A stretch of 64,000 bases of DNA, taken from Shiella aurantiaca. Its GTDB lineage: Bacteria > Bacteroidota > Bacteroidia > Cytophagales > Cyclobacteriaceae. The stretch is from positions 249,507 through 313,506 of the forward strand of contig JAUHJS010000003.1 of the NCBI GenBank assembly GCA_030412945.1, read 5' to 3'. This document shows, piece after piece, positions 51,007 to 58,795 of the stretch (within the stretch, counting starts at the first letter, position 1; the number at the start of each line of letters is the position of its first letter). The position numbers and the translations under genes were made by a program. The notes under the pieces were generated by a model. It had not been told where the DNA came from. It did no database searches and saw nothing but the letters and a program-made list of their open reading frames with translations.

Positions 51007-52101
51007 ATGAAAGAAGGGATGCGTATGAAGTTATTTAGCTGTGGCTTGGTTTTGATGAGTTTGGTATTAGCGGGCAAGGGTAAGGCGCAAGGAGTGCCTG
51101 AATTTGAGCAAGTAACCTATGATTTTGGCACGGTAGAAGAAAATGAGGGTAGCTTGCATGCCCGTTTTCGATTCAAAAATGTGGGCAATGAGGAATTGCT
51201 GATAGCCGAAGTACAAGCGGAATGTGGATGTACCAGCCCAAGCTGGACGCGTCAGCGCATTATGCCATCTGATACAGGATCTGTGGTGGTGGCCTTTCAA
51301 CCATTTAATCGTCCTGGTCCTTTCAATAAAACGGTGGAAGTAAAGTGGGTAGGGAAAGTGAACCCCGTGACGCTTGCGATAGAAGGCCGAGTGAAGCCTT
51401 CGGTGAAATCCGTGGAAGATAAATTCCCATATGTAGTAGGCGGAATGCGGTTTTCGGAAGAGCATATTTATCTGCGTAATGTACTTACTAAAGAGGAGCC
51501 AGTACTGTATACCCTACATGTGCTAAATACCACTGCTGATAGTCTGCGCCTTACTAAGTATCATGTGCCAAGCTTTATAGACCTTGATTTTCCTAAGGTA
51601 CTGCCCCCTCATACGCAGGAGGCTATTGAAGTACGCTATTGGCCTCATAAAAGACAAGCACTGGGCTATGTGAGGGATACCTTTGAGCTTGTGAGCAATG
51701 AGAAAAAAAAGGCGGCTAAATTCTTTCAAATCACGGCAACCATTGAGGAATATTTTCCTCCCATAAGCCCGGAAGAAAGGGATCAATCGCCCACTCTGAT
51801 ACTAGAAAAGAGTTTGCTTGATTTAGGTTCATTTCGAAAAAATACGCAGGTGCAATCCCAAGTAATGATTACTAATACAGGCAAAAAGCCCCTCAATATC
51901 CGACAGGTGAGTGCCAATTGCGACTGCATGAAGGTGGCTGTGCAAGATAGGGACATTCAGCCCAGACAAAGTACTAGTGTGGTGGTGACTTTCAACGGGC
52001 AAGGCCGAAAAGGGAATCAGCAAAAGATGATTACCGTCTTTAGTAATGACCCCAAAGCACCCACGCAGGTAATAATTGTGAAGGGCAATATTCTGGATTA
52101 A
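51007..52101 (+). CDS. Secreted DUF1573 protein (two domains)
   Basis: A 364-residue protein with a signal peptide (MKLFSCGLVLMSLVLAGKGK, cut near AQG). Two DUF1573 Ig-like domains are visible: FEQVTYDFGTVEENEGSLHA with ECGCTSPSWTR, and DLGSFRKNTQVQSQVMITNT with SANCDCMKVAV. The middle part is beta-rich without motif. Common in Bacteroidota secreted proteins; function unknown. ATG 51007, 51019 and 51025 are all possible starts. Convergent with the next gene, four-base overlap. Confidence 0.9.
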   Translation: MKEGMRMKLFSCGLVLMSLVLAGKGKAQGVPEFEQVTYDFGTVEENEGSLHARFRFKNVGNEELLIAEVQAECGCTSPSWTRQRIMPSDTGSVVVAFQPFNRPGPFNKTVEVKWVGKVNPVTLAIEGRVKPSVKSVEDKFPYVVGGMRFSEEHIYLRNVLTKEEPVLYTLHVLNTTADSLRLTKYHVPSFIDLDFPKVLPPHTQEAIEVRYWPHKRQALGYVRDTFELVSNEKKKAAKFFQITATIEEYFPPISPEERDQSPTLILEKSLLDLGSFRKNTQVQSQVMITNTGKKPLNIRQVSANCDCMKVAVQDRDIQPRQSTSVVVTFNGQGRKGNQQKMITVFSNDPKAPTQVIIVKGNILD

Positions 52102-53543
52102 TGGGCACTTTTTTCCTCTTCCTTCCTCAAAGCAAGCATTTTCTCGTAGCGGGTGAGGAAGTCGGCCAACTTATCGGCTGGTAGTTTTTTCCCGATTATG
52201 ATTTTGTTTTCGTCCAGCACATAAATCATGGGCGTAACGGGCGCATCGTACAGGTCCGAATAAGGTCCCACATAGGTACGCGGCCCATTTACGGTAATCC
52301 AAGGCATTTTCATGTCGCGGATATAGTCTTTCATTTTGACCATGGATGTATCTGCACTTACCGCATATACTTCCACATTCAGCGTTTTACTATTCTGATT
52401 GTAGAACTCCACCAATTTTGGGGTTTCCTTTTTGCAATGCCCGCAGTCGGGGTCGAAAATATAGAGTACGGTATATTTCTTTTTGATATCGTACAGCGAT
52501 TTCGGACTAAAGTTTTGGTCTTGCATAATTAGGTTAGCCCCTTTCTGACCAATCAGGCTTTTGCGGTAGCGGTCGGCCTGTTCTTTAAGGTTTTTGATCA
52601 GCTGTGCATTGGCCCAGAAATCCATTTCACCACTAGCAAAATAGGTGTCAAATAAGCGCACAAATACCTCATCCAGTCCCATGATATCAGGATTTTGGTA
52701 TTTTAGCAAGATATTCCACGTGGCATATTTATAGGTTTCGGTATTGGGCTTAGCCTGCTCAATAATCCATGAAGCATACTTGAAAATACTGTCGGGCTGT
52801 TGCACCACCATTCTATCTAAATATTCCGCGATTTTTTCGGTATAAATTGGTCTTGGGAAACGCAAGAAGGCATCGTTGCTCAAATCCATGGCGTCAAAAA
52901 AATGGACTTTATAATGGGCAAACGCTTTAGCATTGTCCACACTTCCATCGGCTTTTTTAGCACTTTCAGGAATGCTGAGTGCTTGCGAAGCCCGAATGTA
53001 TTGCGCAGTGAGGGTTTGCGGTGCCGATTGAATATAGGCCTTCTGCACCGAATCCACTTCCTGATTAATCTGCTTCATGGCCGCGCGTGCCTCTTGTACA
53101 GCTACTTCGCTAGCGGTGCTATCTTGTAGGATGGCAATATGAGGAGCTGCTTCTTTGTTCTTTTGAATGGTATAATTTACATTTTTGAAAAATAGGCTAT
53201 TGTCCTCATCGCCTTCTACTTGCATGGAAGCTAAATAATCTTTGTTATCCGTTTTTAGGAGAAAGGTTTGATCGGTGCCTACCACCAAATCAAAGAGTTT
53301 GGTTTTTCCCAGAATCAAAAAATATACACCCTTGGGAAGTGGCTTGTCGCCTTCAAAAACACCTTTCCCTGCTCGAAATGCACAGGTATCCTTAGCATAG
53401 GTGCTTTCGCCATAATAATTACCCAAGAGTAAAGTGGTATCGGGCATGTTGGCGATTTCTACTTCTATTTTGTAGCTGCTTGATTGTGCTTGCACAGCCG
53501 AGTGAAGAAAAAATGTAGCGAAAAGAAGGAAATAAAGGCGCAT
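52098..53543 (-). CDS. Thioredoxin-like (TlpA/DUF5106-type) secreted redox protein
   Basis: A 481-residue protein with a signal peptide (MRLYFLLFATFFLHSAVQAQ). The first part has the DUF4369-like beta pattern (YKIEVEIANMPDTTLLLGNY), followed by a helical DUF5106-like domain and a C-terminal thioredoxin domain with active site IFDPDCGHCKKETPKLVEFY (CGHC) and VTPMIYVLDENKIIIGKKL (cis-Pro). A periplasmic thiol reductase. It closes the methionine operon series (7 bp after DUF3817). Confidence 0.93.
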   Translation of the reverse strand: MRLYFLLFATFFLHSAVQAQSSSYKIEVEIANMPDTTLLLGNYYGESTYAKDTCAFRAGKGVFEGDKPLPKGVYFLILGKTKLFDLVVGTDQTFLLKTDNKDYLASMQVEGDEDNSLFFKNVNYTIQKNKEAAPHIAILQDSTASEVAVQEARAAMKQINQEVDSVQKAYIQSAPQTLTAQYIRASQALSIPESAKKADGSVDNAKAFAHYKVHFFDAMDLSNDAFLRFPRPIYTEKIAEYLDRMVVQQPDSIFKYASWIIEQAKPNTETYKYATWNILLKYQNPDIMGLDEVFVRLFDTYFASGEMDFWANAQLIKNLKEQADRYRKSLIGQKGANLIMQDQNFSPKSLYDIKKKYTVLYIFDPDCGHCKKETPKLVEFYNQNSKTLNVEVYAVSADTSMVKMKDYIRDMKMPWITVNGPRTYVGPYSDLYDAPVTPMIYVLDENKIIIGKKLPADKLADFLTRYEKMLALRKEEEKSAH

Positions 53544-53550
53544 AAACTGT

Positions 53551-53847
53551 CTATTGATTTACTTCTGCTTGGGACAAATATTTTTTATCAAACCAAAAGG
53601 TGCCAAAGGGAAGGAGGGAGGCTAATCCGGCCAATACCACCCGTCCGAAAGACCATTTTTCGGCTATCCAAACTGCCAATAAAGAAAAAGCATAGGCCAC
53701 GAAAAGTGCACCATGCGCCCAGCCTACGTATTTCACCATCAAGGGGCTATCAAAGCCGTATTTTAATGGCATGGCGATAAATAATAAAAGGAAAGATACA
53801 CCTTCTGCAAAGGCGATTTTACGGAAAATAGAAAGGGCGTTTGTCAT
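53551..53847 (-). CDS. DUF3817 small integral membrane protein
   Basis: A 98-residue protein: RKIAFAEGVSFLLLFIAMPL, MVKYVGWAHGALFVAYAFSL, then VWIAEKWSFGRVVLAGLASL and PFGTFWFDKKYL. Three predicted helices and the EG...GWAHG layout match DUF3817. It shares one base with the ArsC/Spx-like gene upstream and lies 7 bp from the redox protein gene downstream. Confidence 0.9.
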   Translation of the reverse strand: MTNALSIFRKIAFAEGVSFLLLFIAMPLKYGFDSPLMVKYVGWAHGALFVAYAFSLLAVWIAEKWSFGRVVLAGLASLLPFGTFWFDKKYLSQAEVNQ

Positions 53848-54194
53848 TAGATAAGTTTGCTATCGTATTCTGATACCTCAAAACCCAACAATACCACCGT
53901 GCCATCGCGTTCCAGCAGCGGGCGTTTTATCACGCTGGTTTTTTCCTTCATTAGGGCAATGGCTGCTTTTTCATTGGTGATGCTGTTTTTTACCTCATCC
54001 TCCAATTGGCGCCAAGTAGTCCCTTTTTTGTTTACCAGTTTTTCCCAACCTACTTGCTTGCTCCATTCTTTCAGCTTATCCTCACTAATTCCCTTGGTTT
54101 TATAATCATGGAAATCAAAGTGGATGTGGTTCTCTTTGAGCCAGTTAAGAGCCGATTTTACTGTGTTGCAGTTTTTGATGCCGTAAACAATCAT
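53847..54194 (-). CDS. ArsC/Spx-family (YffB-like) protein
   Basis: A 115-residue thioredoxin-fold protein: MIVYGIKNCNTVKSALNWLK with single N-terminal Cys (NCNTVK, the YffB/ArsC signature), FDFHDYKTKGISEDKLKEWS and the terminal GTVVLLGFEVSEYDSKLI. Resistant Cys partners (ArsC Cys-rich end) are absent, so arsenate reduction is doubtful. Longer frame from 54263 is rejected since it enters the hom stop region. It lies 50 bp after hom in the methionine operon. Confidence 0.9.
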   Translation of the reverse strand: MIVYGIKNCNTVKSALNWLKENHIHFDFHDYKTKGISEDKLKEWSKQVGWEKLVNKKGTTWRQLEDEVKNSITNEKAAIALMKEKTSVIKRPLLERDGTVVLLGFEVSEYDSKLI

Positions 54195-54244
54195 GGTTTC
54201 TTGGATAGGTTTATATCTATGCAAAGTAATAAAATGCCAGTAAA

Positions 54245-55459
54245 TTAAACCAATTGATAGCAATCTTCCTTGTGAACGGCTTGGCTGGCCAATAATGCCT
54301 CGGGAATTTGAGCGATAAATAGTCCTTGCTCTGCCAACTCTTCTTTTCTTCTCAATACCTCCTTTATCTGGATACGACCAATTCTTGAACGCTTATCAAT
54401 AAAGCGCTCGTCTTTCAAAATTAATGGGCTCGAAGGGCTTTCTTCCCGTACATACACTGCCAAGGAAGCATCGGCCTGAGTTTTTGGTTTTCCTGAATAC
54501 GCACTATTGATATAAGGTTCTTGACGCAAGACAGCCAACACATCGGCCACTATCGAAGCGGCTGTGGGTAAACTTCCGGCCCCTTTTCCTTTGAGCAACT
54601 GACTATCGGTATACAATCCCTCTATTTGTACGGCATTGTACTCATTCTCAATGGTATACAATTCACTTTCCGAATGGACTAAACTTGGCAATACCCAAGA
54701 TATCAACTCGCCATTCGGCTGTAGGCTTGATTGAGCAATTAGCTTGATTTTATACCCGAGGTTTTTCGCCCAAGCGATGTCTTGTTCTGAAATATGTTGA
54801 ATTCCGAAATGCAAAATTTCCTCCGATTTCCCGATTGCACCAAAGGCATGGTAGTTCAGAATCACCAGTTTGTTTAGGGAGTCGTATCCGCCCACATCTA
54901 ATTTCGGGTCTGCTTCCGCAAAGCCTAGTTGCTGTGCTTCTGCTAGTGCCTGAGCATAGGAAATTCCGCCTTGGTTTAGCTTACTCAAAATATAATTAGA
55001 AGAGCCATTCAAAATTCCACGAATGCTTGTAATCGGTTGATAAGCAAAGTGTTTGTCTATGGTTTGAATAACCGGAATACTACCGCAGGTGGAAGCTTCG
55101 TATAATAAAGTCCCTTGGCTATTTTCTACTGTATGCAGTAATTCTTGCAAGTGATCGGCCAGCATTTTTTTGTTAGCGGTAATTACCTTTTTTCCTTTTT
55201 GTAAAGCTTCTGCTACCAAGGAAAACGCTTCTTCTGCATCGCTGATGACCTCAATTACTAGGTCGATTTCCGGATTATCCAGAATATCTTCTTTGGCAAA
55301 AGAAATAAGAGGAGAGGCCTCACCACGGTCTTTCGTAAGGTCTTTCACTACAATTTTCTGAATTTTTACCCGGTTTGAGAGTTCCTTTTGCAGGATATTA
55401 TATACGCCTTGTCCGACTACTCCGTATCCGAACAGGCCTATTTGAATGATATGGCTCAT
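54245..55459 (-). CDS. hom: Homoserine dehydrogenase
   Basis: A 404-residue enzyme: HIIQIGLFGYGVVGQGVYNI (NADP-binding), VITANKKMLADHL, IRGILNGSSNYILSKL (GxxNxS, catalytic block), AQQLGFAEADPKLDVGGYDS and LLKGKGAGSLPTAASIVADV. No aspartate kinase domain is fused and no clear C-terminal ACT domain is seen. It reduces aspartate semialdehyde to homoserine, feeding metX. It overlaps metX by four bases (ATGA). Confidence 0.97.
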   Translation of the reverse strand: MSHIIQIGLFGYGVVGQGVYNILQKELSNRVKIQKIVVKDLTKDRGEASPLISFAKEDILDNPEIDLVIEVISDAEEAFSLVAEALQKGKKVITANKKMLADHLQELLHTVENSQGTLLYEASTCGSIPVIQTIDKHFAYQPITSIRGILNGSSNYILSKLNQGGISYAQALAEAQQLGFAEADPKLDVGGYDSLNKLVILNYHAFGAIGKSEEILHFGIQHISEQDIAWAKNLGYKIKLIAQSSLQPNGELISWVLPSLVHSESELYTIENEYNAVQIEGLYTDSQLLKGKGAGSLPTAASIVADVLAVLRQEPYINSAYSGKPKTQADASLAVYVREESPSSPLILKDERFIDKRSRIGRIQIKEVLRRKEELAEQGLFIAQIPEALLASQAVHKEDCYQLV

Positions 55460-56505
55460 GGTGTAAGGGTGTTGAGGGTTTTCTTTTGTTTTGAATAAAA
55501 TTGTTGAATGCTTTTCCCGATTTTTTCTGTCTCAATCAAGAAACCATCGTGCCCATAGAGGGAGGGAATGGTTTCGAGTGTGGCCTGTGGGATGTATTGC
55601 TGGAGCAAAATCTGCTCTCGCAAGGGGAATAATAGATCGGAATCTATGCCAATCACTAGGGTATTTGCTTGAATCCTACCCAAGGCTTGTGCGATACTTC
55701 CTCTTCCGCGACCCACATGGTGGGCGTCCATGGTTTTTGACAATACCCAATAGCTGAAGGCATTGAAACGCTGGCTCAGTTTTTCGCCCTGATATTGCTG
55801 ATAGCTGGCCGCCCGATACCCATCTATGATTTCCTCATCGCTTTCACTTTGTTGTTTGCGATAAGTCTGATACGTACGGTAGGACAGTAGCCCAATGCTT
55901 CGCGCCACTTTCATGCCCTGAATGCCCGCTAAAGGTTGGTTTTCCTTCCAAGTTGGGTCTAGGGCAATGGACATGCGCTGGCTTTCATTGAAAGCAATAC
56001 CGTACGGACTGTGTTGGGCATTGGTAGCTAATACAATAAGATTGCTAAAAAGGCTGGGCTGCTCAATGGCCCACTCCAAAGCCTGTTGGCCGCCCAATGA
56101 ACCGCCAATAAGCGTATGGATTTGCTGTATGCCCAAATGCTCGCGTAGGATATCGAAACTACGCACAATATCGCGCTGGGTAATGAATGGGAATGCATGG
56201 TAATAGGGCTGTCCGCTAAGGGGATTGATGCTTAAAGGGCCAGTGGAACCATAGCAGCTGCCCAAGCTATTCACCCCAATAATCAAATAGTTTTTAGGGT
56301 CGAAGGTTTTTCCGGCTCCTATTAAGTTCTCCCACCATTGGCTGAAATCGCTGCTTCCGGTTAGTGCGTGCACTACCCACACCACATTGGTGGCATCTTC
56401 ATTGAGTTGCCCAGCCAGTGTATAGTGTAACTGGAAACCGGGAAGCTGCCCTCCCGATTCCAGTGTAAAAGCTGAGGAATATTGAAAAGTATGATGTCTG
56501 ACCAT
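55456..56505 (-). CDS. metX: Homoserine O-acetyltransferase
   Basis: A 349-residue alpha/beta-hydrolase: LNEDATNVVWVVHALTGSSD, ILIG-like VNSLGSCYGSTGPLS, nucleophile loop TLIGGSLGGQQALEWAI (Ser), Asp in LVIGIDSDLLFP and His in LYGHDGFLIET. It acetylates homoserine using acetyl-CoA, the first step of methionine assembly here. Two bases after metY, coupled to hom downstream. Confidence 0.97.
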   Translation of the reverse strand: MVRHHTFQYSSAFTLESGGQLPGFQLHYTLAGQLNEDATNVVWVVHALTGSSDFSQWWENLIGAGKTFDPKNYLIIGVNSLGSCYGSTGPLSINPLSGQPYYHAFPFITQRDIVRSFDILREHLGIQQIHTLIGGSLGGQQALEWAIEQPSLFSNLIVLATNAQHSPYGIAFNESQRMSIALDPTWKENQPLAGIQGMKVARSIGLLSYRTYQTYRKQQSESDEEIIDGYRAASYQQYQGEKLSQRFNAFSYWVLSKTMDAHHVGRGRGSIAQALGRIQANTLVIGIDSDLLFPLREQILLQQYIPQATLETIPSLYGHDGFLIETEKIGKSIQQFYSKQKKTLNTLTP

Positions 56506-56506
56506 G

Positions 56507-57853
<1,347 letters not shown>

Positions 57854-58291
57854 TTAAACAATTTGAAAATCAATAGGAGTAGGGTTGCTCAGGTTGTCGT
57901 TCACAGGGCATCGGTTTTCTATTTCCTTGAGCCATTGGTTTTTAAGAGCTTCGCTTAGCGGAGCAGAGGTTTGTACTTTCACTTGTAGCCCTTTGTATCC
58001 GGCCCGTTCGGTGAAGTCTCTGCCTAGCAGGCGATTCGGGTTGATTTCACCTTCAATAGCGATGGATAAATCCGTGGGGGTGAAGGCTAATTCCTTGGCG
58101 ATTACATGAGCTACCACATTGATGCAGCCTGCGTATCCGGCCAAGATATACTCCACCGGATTAGGGGCGGTATTGGTACCTCCAAGGCTTTCTGGCTCGT
58201 CTACCACCAGCTGAAAGCCACGTGTGCTGATGGTTGTTTTTGCGGGTGAGTTGCTTTCGGATACTACCGAAAACTTGATTGAATTTGACAT
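57854..58291 (-). CDS. OsmC-family protein, first gene of the methionine operon
   Basis: A 145-residue OsmC/Ohr-fold protein: RGFQLVVDEPESLGGTNTAP, NPVEYILAGYAGCINVVAHV (resolving-region Cys in AGCINVVAHVIA), and IENRCPVNDNLSNPTPIDFQ (second Cys). The two cysteines correspond to the peroxidatic/resolving pair of OsmC thiol peroxidases. Next to metY it may protect or channel sulfide/thiol intermediates, but that is inference. It follows the SAM-I/leader control region by 119 nt. Confidence 0.93.
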   Translation of the reverse strand: MSNSIKFSVVSESNSPAKTTISTRGFQLVVDEPESLGGTNTAPNPVEYILAGYAGCINVVAHVIAKELAFTPTDLSIAIEGEINPNRLLGRDFTERAGYKGLQVKVQTSAPLSEALKNQWLKEIENRCPVNDNLSNPTPIDFQIV

Positions 58292-58339
58292 AAATTATTG
58301 ATTATTAAGTGGTTAAAATTTTTACTTGGAATGGATAAG

Positions 58340-58387
58340 GCACAGGAATGGGCGTGAAATTACCGCAAGGGTAATGCCTCCTTGTGC
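58340..58387 (-). promoter_or_regulatory. Leader hairpin B upstream of OsmC
   Basis: Minus-strand RNA: outer arms GCACA-AGGA and TTCC-TGTGC with one bulge, inner arms ATTACC/GGTAAT with loop CTTGC. The 5' arm includes an AAGGAGG-like purine run. No T-tract follows, so it is not a simple terminator. Could sequester or couple translation of the next gene. Confidence 0.55.
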
Positions 58388-58389
58388 TC

Positions 58390-58412
58390 AAGCGCTAAAG
58401 AGAACAGCGCTT
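58390..58412 (-). promoter_or_regulatory. Leader hairpin A overlapping the leader stop codon
   Basis: Minus-strand RNA: AAGCGCT, nine-base loop, AGCGCTT; perfect seven-base stem. The leader's TAA (complement of 58411-58413) overlaps its 5' arm, so a ribosome stalled at the Cys codons would hinder folding, the geometry expected for attenuation. No T-tract. Confidence 0.6.
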
Positions 58413-58539
58413 AACAGCAGCAACACATACAGCATAGGCTGTACTGAGGTGCCGAATACGAAATAGAAGTAAATGGGATAATTGCGCTATCGAAAGATGG
58501 CGAATCGGAAGAAAGATGATGTGTTGTAATTCCCTTCAT
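58411..58539 (-). CDS. Putative cysteine-rich leader peptide, 42 residues
   Basis: On the minus strand an ATG at 58537-58539 opens a frame of 42 residues ending at TAA 58411-58413. It starts MKGITTHHLSSDS and ends SLCCMCCCC: six of its last seven residues are Cys, with Met as the seventh. The end of the frame overlaps hairpin A, and a short TACAGC/GCTGTA hairpin (58428-58443) forms in the coding region just before the Cys run. The gene sits after the SAM-I riboswitch and before OsmC-metY-metX-hom. Position and composition resemble leader peptides used in attenuation; poly-Cys leaders are known as cysteine-responsive elements in mycobacteria. Alternatives are a short metal-binding peptide or a non-translated frame. 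Confidence 0.6.
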   Translation of the reverse strand: MKGITTHHLSSDSPSFDSAIIPFTSISYSAPQYSLCCMCCCC

Positions 58540-58559
58540 TTTATTATCAATTTATATTC

Positions 58560-58581
58560 CCAAAACCAATATTGGTTTTGG
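58560..58581. repeat. 22-bp perfect palindrome between riboswitch and leader frame
   Basis: CCAAAACCAAT and its exact complement ATTGGTTTTGG abut with no loop. It follows the SAM-I aptamer directly. No T-tract follows, so it is not a standard terminator. The TTTTGG half (58576-58581) can alternatively pair, as RNA, with a TTTTGG copy at 58668-58673 upstream of the aptamer. Confidence 0.7.
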
Positions 58582-58668
58582 ATCAGGAATTAGCACCTTG
58601 TCTTTTGTAGAGAGGTTGCTAGTGCGTCATAGAGCCTGTCTCTCAGCACTTCTTTATAAATCAATTAC
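58582..58668 (-). ncRNA. SAM-I riboswitch (S-box) upstream of the methionine operon
   Basis: Minus-strand RNA carries the S-box core in order: AAGAAGTGC, GAGAGACAGGCTCTATGA, the GCAAC kink-turn region (GCACTAGCAACCTCTCT) and the very conserved AAGGTGCTAATTCC. P2 arms GTGC/GCAC and GAGA/TCTC fit. P1 pairing is not clear to me by eye. SAM binding would switch off the downstream met genes. Transcribed from the promoter 27-57 nt upstream. Confidence 0.9.
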
Positions 58669-58694
58669 CAAAAGGGTAAAAGACTTGATGGGAA

Positions 58695-58725
58695 CAAAGC
58701 TATGGTGTGCTTTATTTTCCTCCAA
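58695..58725 (-). promoter_or_regulatory. Promoter of the methionine operon (Bacteroidota type)
   Basis: Minus strand: TTG (complement of 58723-58725), 20-nt spacer, TAGCTTTG (complement of 58695-58702). Same spacing as the rpsF promoter. Transcription would begin about 30 nt before the SAM-I core. Confidence 0.75.
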
Positions 58726-58795
58726 CTATTTCTGCGGAAATATTTTTATAAATATTTTAAATTATTGATTTTCAGTATTTTGAAAGAGGTTATTT

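Larger units (their letters stand above)
58291..58795 (-). other. 505-bp leader region of the methionine operon
   Basis: Read in transcription order this gap holds: AT-rich sequence after the TonB receptor stop, a promoter (58695-58725), a SAM-I riboswitch (58582-58668), a 22-bp perfect palindrome (58560-58581), a cysteine-tailed leader reading frame (58411-58539), two hairpins (58340-58412), then an AT-rich start region. Nothing else was recognised in it. Confidence 0.8.

Noticed and set aside
52712-52727. TATTCCACGTGGCATA resembles a ParB parS site
   Set aside because: It differs from the palindromic parS consensus at three positions, is inside a coding region and far from parAB; likely chance.
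58560-58581. Palindrome as a transcription terminator
   Set aside because: No T-tract follows on either strand.
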